The notes under the pieces: generated by a model
Database searches by the model: none
The model's input: the letters and a program-made list of their open reading frames with translations, nothing else
Told to the model about the DNA's origin: nothing
Program-made: the position numbers and the translations under genes
Shown: piece after piece, positions 8,536 through 17,421 of the stretch
Layout of the letters: each line of letters opens with the position of its first letter
Position numbering within the stretch: position 1 is the first letter of the stretch
NCBI GenBank assembly: GCA_947505055.1
Contig: CANNLO010000010.1
Location: 1 to 35,945 of the forward strand
Source: Methylococcaceae bacterium
Lineage (GTDB): Bacteria; Pseudomonadota; Gammaproteobacteria; Methylococcales; Methylomonadaceae
Direction of reading: 5' to 3'
DNA: 35,945 nt

Positions 8536-8877
8536 ATGAATAGAATAGCAATATTGTTAGTGGCGGTAGGTATGTTGTCAGTAATAGCAGGGTGCAAGGA
8601 AGAAAAAACAGATTCATCAGCAGCGGATACCCCAAAAGATTCTACTGCACAAGCGGTACAAACCGTGGAGACAGTTCAAACCGTTGACTGGTACAAGGCG
8701 CATAACGCAGAGCGTCATAGCATGTTAACAAAGTGCCACAATAACCCCGGTCAGCTTGGTGCGACACCTAATTGCATAAACGCAAGCCGCGCCGACGCAT
8801 CCAGTGTATGGGCCTCAAGAGGGGGCGCTATCAAAGTAGCGCCCTTGACGGCCGCCGACCTCAAGCAGCATAAATAG
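8536..8877 (+). CDS. eexN: EexN-like entry exclusion lipoprotein
   Basis: The 113-residue lipoprotein begins with a signal peptide ending in a lipobox (VIAGC). It then has a low-complexity linker and the conserved EexN core (TVDWYKAHNAERHSML, KCHNNPGQLGATPNC, INASRA) with two cysteines. EexN-type proteins at the cell surface reduce entry of a second copy of the same plasmid. The location between virB5 and virB6 is the usual one in IncN/IncW-like and related systems. An AAGGAG ribosome site precedes the ATG. Confidence 0.85.
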   Translation: MNRIAILLVAVGMLSVIAGCKEEKTDSSAADTPKDSTAQAVQTVETVQTVDWYKAHNAERHSMLTKCHNNPGQLGATPNCINASRADASSVWASRGGAIKVAPLTAADLKQHK

Positions 8878-8886
8878 GACATCTAT

Positions 8887-9969
8887 ATGGACCCGATGGT
8901 TTTTCAGTTTATTGGCGATACCGTCAAAAACGCAACCGATGTATTTGTTACACCGGCCGCTACGAATTTAATGACCGCCTTGCAGTTAGTGGCCTTAACA
9001 GGCGTCACACTATATATCACACTCACTGGCTATGCGATTGCAACCGGCGCGGTGGAGTCGTCATTTTGGACGTTCGTTAAGCAGTGCATCAAAATCAGCA
9101 TTATTGCCGTGTTCGCATTGACAGTAGACGGTTATGTCAATGGCATAATGGTGGCATTCGAAGGATTGGAAACTGGATTATCTGATGCTATGGCCACTGC
9201 TGGAGCGCCGGCGGGTTCCGTCTATGAAACGCTTGATACTTCACTCGGAAAGGGCATTGCAATTGTCGAGCAATGTTTTCAAAAAGCTGATGAAGCGGGT
9301 TTTAACGTAGGTTCGGCGTTGGGGTGGTTTGCCGCTGGCGTTACTGTAGCGATAGGCACAATATTAGTTTCCATGATAGGCGGTGCTGTAATTATCGTAG
9401 CGAAGTTCGCGGTTGCAGTCATGTTCGCCCTTGGGCCGATATTTGTCATGAGTTTGATGTTTCCTATTACAGCTAGATTTTTTGATAGTTGGTTTGCACA
9501 GGTGATGAATTACACGCTTACTGTCGTTATCACAGCTATCGTCATGACGTTCGCAATGACAGCCTACGATACTTTTGTGGCTGCCGCCGACTTTTCAGGG
9601 AGTGGCGACAGTAATCCAATGTTTGCGGCTATGCAGATCGGCGCTCTTACTGGTGTCCTCCTTTGGATCTTGTTGCAGGTAGGCGGCATGGCATCCGGCT
9701 TGGCCGGCGGCATATCAATGGCGGCGATGGGAATTCGCCACCTGATGATGCCCGTTACAGGCGGCCTTAATGCAACGAAAAGCGTGGGCAATATGATTAA
9801 CCCAATGAGTACCCGCCGAGATATGCAGTCTGGAATGATGACGACGGCTCGCCGTGGCAACCATCTAATAGCCGGTAACACGATGTGGAACCCAGCGTAC
9901 CGTCAACACGTCGCCCAAAACATGGGCAAGAACTGGGGTCGCGCAAGCGGCGGCAGCATCAAACAGTAA
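8887..9969 (+). CDS. virB6: VirB6-like polytopic inner-membrane protein
   Basis: The 360-residue protein has several strongly hydrophobic helices (about 30-55, 65-85, 155-185, 190-205, 215-245, 255-280), as in the TrbL/VirB6 family that lines the inner part of the channel. The region 90-150 would be the periplasmic loop. The C-terminal ~75 residues are basic and low in hydrophobicity, consistent with a cytoplasmic tail. A strong terminator lies 21 bases after the stop, so virB6 ends the virB2-virB6 transcript. Confidence 0.88.
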   Translation: MDPMVFQFIGDTVKNATDVFVTPAATNLMTALQLVALTGVTLYITLTGYAIATGAVESSFWTFVKQCIKISIIAVFALTVDGYVNGIMVAFEGLETGLSDAMATAGAPAGSVYETLDTSLGKGIAIVEQCFQKADEAGFNVGSALGWFAAGVTVAIGTILVSMIGGAVIIVAKFAVAVMFALGPIFVMSLMFPITARFFDSWFAQVMNYTLTVVITAIVMTFAMTAYDTFVAAADFSGSGDSNPMFAAMQIGALTGVLLWILLQVGGMASGLAGGISMAAMGIRHLMMPVTGGLNATKSVGNMINPMSTRRDMQSGMMTTARRGNHLIAGNTMWNPAYRQHVAQNMGKNWGRASGGSIKQ

Positions 9970-9990
9970 GCCCTAGAGCTATTCGAAAAT

Positions 9991-10027
9991 AAACCGCTCT
10001 TTTCTATTGGAGAAGAGCGGTTTATTT
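9991..10027 (+). terminator. Rho-independent terminator after virB6
   Basis: A perfect 11-bp stem (AAACCGCTCTT with AAGAGCGGTTT) with an 11-base loop is followed by ATTTTGT. It separates the virB2-virB6 transcript from the virB7-virB11 transcript that starts just downstream. Confidence 0.9.
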
Positions 10028-10039
10028 TGTCTTTTAAAT

Positions 10040-10060
10040 ACCAAATTACTATACTTTGGT
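10040..10060. promoter_or_regulatory. 21-bp palindromic operator, copy 4
   Basis: This is the most symmetrical copy: ACCAAA and TTTGGT around a TTACTATAC centre. A TATAAT -10 box sits at 10074-10079, so the operator covers the -35 region of the virB7 promoter. That places it ideally for repression. Confidence 0.8.
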
Positions 10061-10113
10061 TTCCAAATTGATATATAATGGTACCCGTCAACAACCAATC
10101 ACGGATAACAATT

Positions 10114-10275
10114 ATGAAACTCGCAATCGTCATATTTTTTACTGCGGCGCTAACCGGTTGCGCTGGGCGAACAGGAACACTGCCCACGTTAGACGGCACC
10201 CAGCGGGTACCCATTAACAAACAGGTACCCGGAATGACGGCGCCAGAAGCAACCACTAAACCAACAGGAGAGTAG
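10114..10275 (+). CDS. virB7: VirB7-like lipoprotein
   Basis: The 53-residue lipoprotein has a signal peptide ending in the lipobox LTGC and a short polar mature part. I chose ATG 10114 because it gives a proper signal peptide; the earlier ATG at 10078 would add a polar head and lies at the -10 box. The mature chain contains LDGTQRVPIN, a motif also seen in the OmpA-like lipoprotein at 19365. VirB7 proteins join VirB9 to the outer membrane. virB8 starts 2 bases after the stop, so the genes are translationally coupled. Confidence 0.8.
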   Translation: MKLAIVIFFTAALTGCAGRTGTLPTLDGTQRVPINKQVPGMTAPEATTKPTGE

Positions 10276-10277
10276 TC

Positions 10278-10961
10278 ATGCCAGAAAGTAAACCCAACAG
10301 TTTGCACGATGAAGCCATGAATTGGGAGGCTTCTAAAACGTTAGAGAGGGAGCGATCCGAGCGGCGAGCCTGGACTGTCGCTATTGCGGCCACAATCATG
10401 ACCGTTCTATCGTGGCTTGCAATCGTCTTCATGATGCCCCTGAAGACAACAGAAGCCTATGTTGTCCGCGTTGACAACGCAACTGGTGTGCCTGACATCG
10501 TAACCGCAATGGAAGACAAGAAAGTGACTGGTGACGAGGTAATGGATAAGTATTGGCTGGCTCAATACGTCCTTGCTCGTGAAACCTACGACTGGCACAC
10601 GCTACAACAGGACTATGACAAAGTAGGCCTGTTGTCGTCGCCCAATGTCGGCAAAGAGTATGCCGAACTGTTCGAAGGAAAAGAGGCGCTCGATAAACGC
10701 TACGGCGAAAAAATCCGTGCAACCGTGAAAGTCATCAGCGTTGTGCCATCTGGCGCAGACACCGGCACCGTTCGGTTTATAAAAACGACAAAGCGAGTGG
10801 ACGAAGAAGGGCCGGGGGCTACCACGTCTTGGGTGGCAACAATAGCGTTTGAATATCGCAATCCTTCCATCATTAAAGAAAGTCAACGCCTGGTTAATCC
10901 GTTTGGTTTCCAAGTGCTGAGTTATCGCGTCGATCCTGAAATGACTGGAGGCAAACAATGA
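10278..10961 (+). CDS. virB8: VirB8-like inner-membrane assembly factor
   Basis: The 227-residue bitopic protein has a charged cytoplasmic head, one membrane helix (about 33-53: WTVAIAATIMTVLSWLAIVF) and a periplasmic domain of the VirB8/NTF2-like fold. It includes TYDWHTLQQDYDKVGLLSS, typical of the family. VirB8 links the inner- and outer-membrane parts of the channel. The stop overlaps the virB9 start (ATGA), showing tight coupling. Confidence 0.92.
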   Translation: MPESKPNSLHDEAMNWEASKTLERERSERRAWTVAIAATIMTVLSWLAIVFMMPLKTTEAYVVRVDNATGVPDIVTAMEDKKVTGDEVMDKYWLAQYVLARETYDWHTLQQDYDKVGLLSSPNVGKEYAELFEGKEALDKRYGEKIRATVKVISVVPSGADTGTVRFIKTTKRVDEEGPGATTSWVATIAFEYRNPSIIKESQRLVNPFGFQVLSYRVDPEMTGGKQ

Positions 10962-11842
10962 TCCGCAACCTTACGCTTTCTATTGCAATTGCGCTGGCGT
11001 TGCACAGCGCGGCCACTATCGCGGTGGACATTCCGCAAAGCTCGAAGTACGACAACAGAATCCAGCATGTTGATTACAATGCCGGTGATGTCGTTGTCGT
11101 CCGAACAGTGCCGGGCATTAGTACCCGAGTCGTTTTTAGCCCTGGTGAAAACGTTCTGGATATAGCATCCGGATTTACGCAAGGTTGGAATTTCCAAGAC
11201 CGCGAAAACGTTTTATACATTAAACCGCAATCTATCAAAGGCGAAAACGGGCAGCCGTCTATGCCGCCCGAGGCCGGAACATGGAATACCAACTTGCTCG
11301 TGAAAACGAACTTGCGGCTATACGACTTTGATTTGCATCTTCTCCCTGGCTCCAATAGCGGCGCACCAGCCACCAATCAGCGAATATCTTACCGTGTCGA
11401 ATTCCGTTATCCGGAGGAAGAAGCGGAAAAAGCAAAAAAAGCATTAGAAGCGAAAGCCGCCAAAGTGAAGCTGGATGCCAAAACAGCCCCTCGAAATTGG
11501 AATTATTCCATGCAAGTCGGGCCGGATTCTGAGGGCATCGCGCCAACTCTAGCTTATGACGATGGCCGGTTTACCTACCTCAAGTTCCCGAACAACAGGG
11601 ATTTCCCGGCTGTGTTTCTGGTGGCCGCCGATAAAACCGAAAGTCTAGTGAATACGCATGTAGACAAAGACGTAATGGTCATTCAGCGCGTCTCGTCCGA
11701 ATTGGTTTTAAGACTGGGTAATGCAGTCGTCGGTATTTATAACGATAGTTACGACATCGACGGTGTACCGGCAAATGATGGCACAACGGTACCGGGAGTG
11801 AAGCGCGTCATTATTTCAGGAGAGGAGACAAATCATGAATGA
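10958..11842 (+). CDS. virB9: VirB9-like outer-membrane core protein
   Basis: The 294-residue protein starts with a signal peptide (cleaved near residue 22-25). It has an N-terminal VirB9/CagX domain and a C-terminal beta-rich domain with the typical segment NWNYSMQVG followed by YDDGRFTYLKFPNNRDFPAVF. VirB9 forms the outer ring with VirB7 and VirB10. An unusual Lys/Ala-rich charged helix (about 150-175) links the two domains. The gene overlaps virB8 by four bases and virB10 by eight. Confidence 0.93.
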   Translation: MIRNLTLSIAIALALHSAATIAVDIPQSSKYDNRIQHVDYNAGDVVVVRTVPGISTRVVFSPGENVLDIASGFTQGWNFQDRENVLYIKPQSIKGENGQPSMPPEAGTWNTNLLVKTNLRLYDFDLHLLPGSNSGAPATNQRISYRVEFRYPEEEAEKAKKALEAKAAKVKLDAKTAPRNWNYSMQVGPDSEGIAPTLAYDDGRFTYLKFPNNRDFPAVFLVAADKTESLVNTHVDKDVMVIQRVSSELVLRLGNAVVGIYNDSYDIDGVPANDGTTVPGVKRVIISGEETNHE

Positions 11843-12977
11843 AGTAAACCACCAAGAAACCGAACTACATGCGTTCGAAGGTGAACGAGGGATGCCCAGT
11901 GTCAACGAGCGGGGACCGTCAACCGCAACACGCGGGGTGATCGTCTTTTTCATTTTGCTATTCATCGTTCTGGCTGGAAGTCTGGGTTACTGGAAATACC
12001 AGATTAACCAAGAGCGCAACGCGCAAAATACCGCCCAAAAGGAAATGCAAATCACAAGTGCAGTGCCATCACGCACCTTTACCGACCTTCCCGCTAAACC
12101 ACAGGCGGCACCGGCTACGCCGGTACCGGCCGTGATTCCCATTGCGGAAAACAAACCGCCAATCGTGTTTGATAAATCCGGACGCTCACAAATGGCAGAC
12201 AGCAAACCGCCACAAGTATTAGACAAATCCGGATCAATCATGATGGTCGGGGGCGCAAAAAACCAAGATGCCAGCGTAGCGTCCGGAGCAGCATCGCCGA
12301 CATTGCAACATGAAGCGCCAGGCGAAATGGCGGCACTATTAACCTCGACACGCACACCGCCAAGGTCTGCCGGCACTCTGGGGAACCGCAATTTCATCCT
12401 TGCGAAGGGTAGTTTTATCGACTGTGCATTGCAAACCCGACTGGATTCAACTGTGCCTGGTATGACCGCCTGCGTTATTACCCGCAATATTTACAGTGAC
12501 AACGGCAAAGTGTTGTTACTCGAACGCGGTTCTACTGTCACTGGCGAATATCAGTCAAACCTGAAACACGGGATGGCTCGAATATTCGTGCTATGGAATC
12601 GCATCAAAACCCCAAACGGCATTGTAATAGCGCTCGATTCGCCGGGTACCGACCAACTCGGCGGCTCCGGCCTGCCTGGCTACATTGATAACCATTTCTG
12701 GGATAGATTTGGCGGAGCCTTGCTACTGACATTTATTAACAGCGCTGCACAAGGCCTATCAAGTTATGTCGGAAATCTAAGCAGTCAAGCGGGCCTTCAG
12801 CAGAACTTTAACGGTGGCGGCGGCCAAAACAGCGCCCAAAACGTAGCAACAGAAGCCTTGCGCAATACCATCAATATTCCACCAACCCTGTACAAAAATC
12901 AGGGTGAACAAGTCGGCATTTATGTTGCCCGTGACCTTAACTTTTCGAGTGTATACGATGTCTCAGCAGCCCAATGA
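11835..12977 (+). CDS. virB10: VirB10-like channel-spanning protein
   Basis: The 380-residue protein has a short cytoplasmic head, one membrane helix (about 34-54), a Pro-rich periplasmic linker (55-180) and a C-terminal TrbI/VirB10 domain. That domain includes the conserved SFIDCALQTRLDSTVPGM and LLERGSTVTGEY motifs. VirB10 spans both membranes and senses ATP use by VirB4/VirB11/VirD4. The linker contains two near-identical short repeats (KPPIVFDKSGRS and KPPQVLDKSGSI). It overlaps virB9 by eight bases and virB11 by twenty. Confidence 0.94.
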   Translation: MNEVNHQETELHAFEGERGMPSVNERGPSTATRGVIVFFILLFIVLAGSLGYWKYQINQERNAQNTAQKEMQITSAVPSRTFTDLPAKPQAAPATPVPAVIPIAENKPPIVFDKSGRSQMADSKPPQVLDKSGSIMMVGGAKNQDASVASGAASPTLQHEAPGEMAALLTSTRTPPRSAGTLGNRNFILAKGSFIDCALQTRLDSTVPGMTACVITRNIYSDNGKVLLLERGSTVTGEYQSNLKHGMARIFVLWNRIKTPNGIVIALDSPGTDQLGGSGLPGYIDNHFWDRFGGALLLTFINSAAQGLSSYVGNLSSQAGLQQNFNGGGGQNSAQNVATEALRNTINIPPTLYKNQGEQVGIYVARDLNFSSVYDVSAAQ

Positions 12978-14028
12978 TTACATTGCCGGTGAAGTGAACC
13001 GGGCTACGTCGGTCAATTACCATTTGGAGTTCGTTCGCGATTGGATGGCCGACCCTCAAATTACCGAAGTTGTGGTAAACAGACCTTTTGAAGTGTGGTG
13101 CGAAAGGCAAAACGTGTGGGAAAAGCACGAAGTGCCTGAACTCACATTCGAACACTTGATGTCATTAGCGACCGCAACGGCCAAATTTGCCAATAATGAC
13201 GTGTCAGACACAAGGCCGATTTTATCGGCCATCCTGCCTGGTGGTGAACGTGTTCAAATCGTGCTACCGCCAGCATGTGAACATGGCACGATTTCAGTCA
13301 CGATCCGGAAGCCATCGTTTAATGTTCGAACCTTAGCGGACTATGAAAAGCAAGGTTTTTTCAACCACATTCGGCCAATAGCCAGCGAATTGAACGAAGA
13401 TGAAAAGGAACTGTTACGCCTCAAGGAAAGCCATGATTACATGCAATTCCTACGTCGCGCAGTTCAACTTGAAAAGGTCATTGTTGTAGCGGGTGAAACG
13501 GGATCGGGCAAAACAACGTTCATGAAGTCCTTGATGGAAGAAATACCATCAAACCAGCGCATCATTACGATAGAAGACGTGCCGGAATTGTTCTTGCCAT
13601 CACACCCTAATCATGTCCACCTATTCTATCCAAGCGAGGCCAAAGAGGAAGAAAACGCCCTGGTAACGGCGGCGGCGTTGCTAAAAAGCTGCCTACGGAT
13701 GAAGCCTACTCGCATTCTGCTTGCAGAATTGCGCGGTGCTGAAACATTCGATTTTATCAATGTGGCCGCGTCCGGGCATGGTGGCAGCATTACCAGTTTA
13801 CACGCTGGATCGCCGCAACTCGCATTCGAGCGTTTGGCGTTGATGATTCTACAAAACCGCCAAGGCCGAACCCTACCCTACCCTGTTATACGCCGCTTAC
13901 TGTATCTGGTAGTCGATGTGGTGATTCATATCCACAACGATACAGAAGGGGACGCGGGCCGACATATTACAGAAGTGTGGTTTGAGCCGACGCTTAAACG
14001 CAAACCTTCACCAGATGTGGGCGCATAG
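12958..14028 (+). CDS. virB11: VirB11-family hexameric ATPase
   Basis: The protein of about 356 residues is the traffic ATPase at the cytoplasmic base of the channel. Walker A is GETGSGKT (about 179-186), the Asp-box/Walker B is in RILLAELRGAETFDF, and the His-box is GHGGSITSLHAGS. I chose ATG 12958 (MSQQPNDY), which overlaps the virB10 end by 20 bases. The GTG at 12904 would give an atypical head and a longer overlap. A 142-base gap without a gene separates it from virD4. Confidence 0.93.
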   Translation: MSQQPNDYIAGEVNRATSVNYHLEFVRDWMADPQITEVVVNRPFEVWCERQNVWEKHEVPELTFEHLMSLATATAKFANNDVSDTRPILSAILPGGERVQIVLPPACEHGTISVTIRKPSFNVRTLADYEKQGFFNHIRPIASELNEDEKELLRLKESHDYMQFLRRAVQLEKVIVVAGETGSGKTTFMKSLMEEIPSNQRIITIEDVPELFLPSHPNHVHLFYPSEAKEEENALVTAAALLKSCLRMKPTRILLAELRGAETFDFINVAASGHGGSITSLHAGSPQLAFERLALMILQNRQGRTLPYPVIRRLLYLVVDVVIHIHNDTEGDAGRHITEVWFEPTLKRKPSPDVGA

Positions 14029-14170
14029 CGTGTACGTGCAATTGGCGACTAGCGGCCGACATCGATCGCGTCTCACTGTCTCCAAATTATCCAAACGGTC
14101 GCCACTGGCGACAAAACAAGCTTACCTGGTTACTTGAAATGTCACCAAGCGTGTAAATAAGGACTGAACG

Positions 14171-16633
14171 ATGGAAATGCCTAAATGGGTTAAATGGTTA
14201 ATCGGAATCGTAGTATTTGCGGCCGCAACAATAGCCATTGTGTGGTTAGCCGGCTTTATGTTTTTTGTGCTTAGCAAGACAAACCCCTTCGATAAAACCG
14301 AATTATCCACTTGGTGGACATACTGGCAATACTATCAAGATGATCCGGTTATTTTTAAACGACTCAAGGTATCCGGAATCATTGCGGCCGTTATTGGTTA
14401 TGGCCTCCCTCTCCTGGTAATTAGCGATTTAATGCGCGAAGTTCGCACGTTGCACGGCGAAGCCCGCTTTGCGAACACAAGCGAGATAGAGAAAGCCGGA
14501 CTGTTCGGTAATGTCGGAATCATTGTAGGCAAGTGGAAAGATCGGTTTTTACTCTTCCCTGGTATGCAGTTCGTTCTACTGGCAGCACCGACGCGCTCAG
14601 GTAAAGGCGTCGGCATCGTTGTACCGAATTTGTTGAATTTTTCGGAGTCAGTGGTTGCGCTGGATGTTAAGCTGGAAAACTTCCTGATTACCTCTAAGTT
14701 TCGCGCCCGCCACGGGCAAGAAGTGTACTTATTCAATCCGTTCGCGGCGGATGGACGGACACACCGTTATAACCCACTGGGCTACATTAGCAACAATCCG
14801 CGGCTTCGCGTAACAGAAATCCTAGCCATTGGTTACGCGCTATATCCTGGCGCAAGCAGGGATTCATTTTTTGACGATACCGCCCGAAATCTGTTTCTGG
14901 GTTTGACCTTGTACCTATGCGAAACACCGGGGCTGCCTCGCACGTTTGGCGAGCTTCTTCGGCAATCGTCCGGTAAAGGTCAACCAATCAAAACGTACCT
15001 TCAAAACCTAATTGTCACCCGCAACTACAGAGAAGTCGAAGAAGTAGACGAAGACGGCGTTATTACAAAAACACTGGTTCCAGTTCTCCTTTGGGATGGC
15101 GAGGGTTTACCGCCGTTGTCAATGGAATGTGTTGATGCTCTGAATCGCTTTACATGCACGTCGGATAACACACTGTCTAGCATTCTCACCACGTTTAACG
15201 CACCGTTGACCATTTGGGTTAGCCCGATTGTCGATGCCGCGACTAGCGCCAACGACTTCGACCTACGAGACGTGCGCAAACGGCGCATGTCCATCTATCT
15301 AGGCATTCCCGCTAACAAGCTTGCTGAAGCCGAATTGTTGCTGAATCTGTTTTTCTCTCAGCTAGTGAATCTCAACACCGATGACCTACTGTATTCGAAA
15401 CCGGAGCTTAAATATCAATGCCTAATGTTGATGGATGAATTCGCCGCACCTGGCCGGATCGGCATTATCGACAAATCCAATTCCTACATGGCCGGGTACG
15501 GTATGCGAATGCTAACCATCATTCAGTCGCCGTCTCAGATTGAAGCCGAACCCCGAAAAGGCTATGGCCGCGAGGGGGCTGGGACGTTGATAACGAACCA
15601 TGCCCTGCAAATCCTATATACACCCCGAAAACAAAGCGATGCAAACGAGTATTCGGAAATGCTGGGCTATTACACATTTAAGGCGAAAGGATTGAGCCGG
15701 CAACGCGGCGGCCGCAACGAGGGAGGCCACAGCGAATCCGAGTCAGACCAAAAACGAGCCTTGATGCTCCCGCAAGAACTCAAGGAAATGAGCCTGCGGA
15801 AGCAGATTATCAATCTGGAAAATACCAAACCTATCCAATGCGAAAAGATCGCCTATTACGCGGATCATGTATTCATTGACCGCCTTAAATCGGTATCGCC
15901 CACACTTGCGGCACTAGATAACACGCCTATTCGAAAATGGCTCCGCAAGAAAGGTATCAACATCAAGGCAAAGCCCTCTAAAGACCTTTTAGAAGCGACC
16001 TGGGGCAAAGGAGAATTGGCAAGCGCCATTCCACTAATCGATCTTGATTTGCACGATGCTATCGTGCAAGAACGCAGTCGGCCAATGACGACAGCAGACA
16101 TTTCAAAAGGTATCGACCTTAGTAAGCTCGCCATCGATGCATCGAGAATTCCGGTTCCAACCGGACCCGATTTACAGCCTGAAGAAATTGAAGCATTTGT
16201 CGATGACTTTTTCAGCGCTCTTGATGCCGTGAACGAATATGAAGAAGTCGAGGCCGACCAGCAACCAAAGGCCAATGTCGGCAACGGCATTGATGATGAA
16301 CGCCTTGAAACATTCCTCGACAACATCTTTGGGCCAAGCAGCCCAACAAAACACCACGACGAGGACGGCGTAAGTGAGCGGCCTAGCGATGAAGAACTTG
16401 AAGCGTTAGACGCCCAAGCAAGCAATGAAATCGAACGCGTTGAACCATCGGATGACGAACTCGCGGGCATGATGGAAGACTTTTATCCGGACGATGACGG
16501 AATAATGGACGAAACGGAAATGCTTGCCGCCATGGCCGCCGAAGAGTCGGCGGACTACCCGAGCTGGATCGACGAACCAATACTTGATTTAAGTGTGCTT
16601 GAAAAGCCCATTCCACCAAAAGAGCGCGATTGA
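14171..16633 (+). CDS. virD4: VirD4-type coupling protein with long acidic tail
   Basis: The 820-residue coupling protein brings substrates to the channel. Two N-terminal membrane helices (about 10-35 and 70-90) precede the ATPase domain. Walker A is in APTRSGKGVG at about 140 and Walker B in CLMLMDEFAAPG near 418. The family core ends around residue 590. The remaining ~200 residues are strongly acidic with repeated short motifs of the type (S/P)DEELE or DERLETFLD, ending in ERD. Such a tail is not part of typical TraG/TrwB proteins. It may be a docking or regulatory region. The ribosome site is AAGGACTG. It is followed by a hairpin (16698-16717) and the two accessory genes. Confidence 0.92.
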   Translation: MEMPKWVKWLIGIVVFAAATIAIVWLAGFMFFVLSKTNPFDKTELSTWWTYWQYYQDDPVIFKRLKVSGIIAAVIGYGLPLLVISDLMREVRTLHGEARFANTSEIEKAGLFGNVGIIVGKWKDRFLLFPGMQFVLLAAPTRSGKGVGIVVPNLLNFSESVVALDVKLENFLITSKFRARHGQEVYLFNPFAADGRTHRYNPLGYISNNPRLRVTEILAIGYALYPGASRDSFFDDTARNLFLGLTLYLCETPGLPRTFGELLRQSSGKGQPIKTYLQNLIVTRNYREVEEVDEDGVITKTLVPVLLWDGEGLPPLSMECVDALNRFTCTSDNTLSSILTTFNAPLTIWVSPIVDAATSANDFDLRDVRKRRMSIYLGIPANKLAEAELLLNLFFSQLVNLNTDDLLYSKPELKYQCLMLMDEFAAPGRIGIIDKSNSYMAGYGMRMLTIIQSPSQIEAEPRKGYGREGAGTLITNHALQILYTPRKQSDANEYSEMLGYYTFKAKGLSRQRGGRNEGGHSESESDQKRALMLPQELKEMSLRKQIINLENTKPIQCEKIAYYADHVFIDRLKSVSPTLAALDNTPIRKWLRKKGINIKAKPSKDLLEATWGKGELASAIPLIDLDLHDAIVQERSRPMTTADISKGIDLSKLAIDASRIPVPTGPDLQPEEIEAFVDDFFSALDAVNEYEEVEADQQPKANVGNGIDDERLETFLDNIFGPSSPTKHHDEDGVSERPSDEELEALDAQASNEIERVEPSDDELAGMMEDFYPDDDGIMDETEMLAAMAAEESADYPSWIDEPILDLSVLEKPIPPKERD

Positions 16634-16697
16634 ATTAAGGCAATGAATTTGATTGATGCTCGATAAGGGCATAGGTCAATACGGGCGCAGCCCAAGA

Positions 16698-16717
16698 GCG
16701 GCTTTATCGAGAGCCGC
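16698..16717 (+). terminator. Hairpin between virD4 and the KfrB-like gene
   Basis: GCGGCT pairs with AGCCGC around an eight-base loop. There is no clear T-run after it, so it may be a weak terminator, an RNA processing site or an mRNA-stabilising element that lowers expression of the downstream accessory genes. Confidence 0.4.
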
Positions 16718-16744
16718 ATATTGTTATCACTTAGGAGCCTCATC

Positions 16745-17404
16745 ATGACTGACCGCACGACTCAACCAGTAGAACCAAAGAAAAAAACCCCCGGCAAATA
16801 TTTGTCGAAAATCGATGAAGTTCCGAAGGAAATTCGGGACTACTCCATAAACAAGCTAAACCCACTTGACGCGGGTGGAAACCGAATTAAAGACGGCCAA
16901 GGAAACGAAGTTACCGCGTCGATTTCAGCGGCCAAAGAAAACGGCAGTTATTACGGCCCCGTCATTCTGAACAATGACAATTATCTGGTTCAAGCGGTCG
17001 GGAAAGATCGTTTGTTTGCAATCGTCCATGAAAAACAAAATATCGCCTTCCAAGGCGCTGCATTGCCTACGTTGGATGCGAAAAAAAGCCTAAATGGTAC
17101 CAGCGTTCAAATCCACTACACCAATGACAAGGCAAAAGCCTATCCCTGGACTGATAAAACGCAAAACGTCGAATCAAAACAGGAACCCGGCGAAAAAACC
17201 ATCAAGCCGGATGAGTTTATGAAAAAGGCCGCCGAATATGCCGACGCCAATATCAAGAATCCAATTCAGCGGCAGGCCTTTATGAAGCACTTAAATAAGG
17301 TAACTGAGCAGGTCGTCAATAAGCAGCAACCAGAAGCCAACCAACACCGTACAGAGTCCGCACCTGAACAAGGCAAGCAGGCCGAAACCGGCATTGAACG
17401 ATAG
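16745..17404 (+). CDS. KfrB-domain-like accessory protein
   Basis: The 219-residue soluble protein has a central segment (about 75-130) starting SYYGPVILNNDNYLVQAVG and ending in GTSVQIHYTNDKAKAYPW. This has the beta-strand pattern of KfrB domains, which are common in proteins encoded next to relaxases and plasmid transfer genes. The N-terminal ~25 residues are basic. The C-terminal ~90 residues are charged and helical (KKAAEYADANIKNPIQRQAF). I chose ATG 16745 after TTAGGAGCC. The next gene starts 17 bases after the stop, and the two probably act together in DNA processing. The function is inferred from domain type and context only. Confidence 0.65.
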   Translation: MTDRTTQPVEPKKKTPGKYLSKIDEVPKEIRDYSINKLNPLDAGGNRIKDGQGNEVTASISAAKENGSYYGPVILNNDNYLVQAVGKDRLFAIVHEKQNIAFQGAALPTLDAKKSLNGTSVQIHYTNDKAKAYPWTDKTQNVESKQEPGEKTIKPDEFMKKAAEYADANIKNPIQRQAFMKHLNKVTEQVVNKQQPEANQHRTESAPEQGKQAETGIER

Positions 17405-17421
17405 CGAAAAGGGATAAAATA

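Noticed and set aside
15865..16470. Long Ser-rich frame on the minus strand opposite the virD4 tail
   Set aside because: It is a shadow of the acidic tail: GAA/GAT-rich codons read as serine-rich on the other strand. No start signals.
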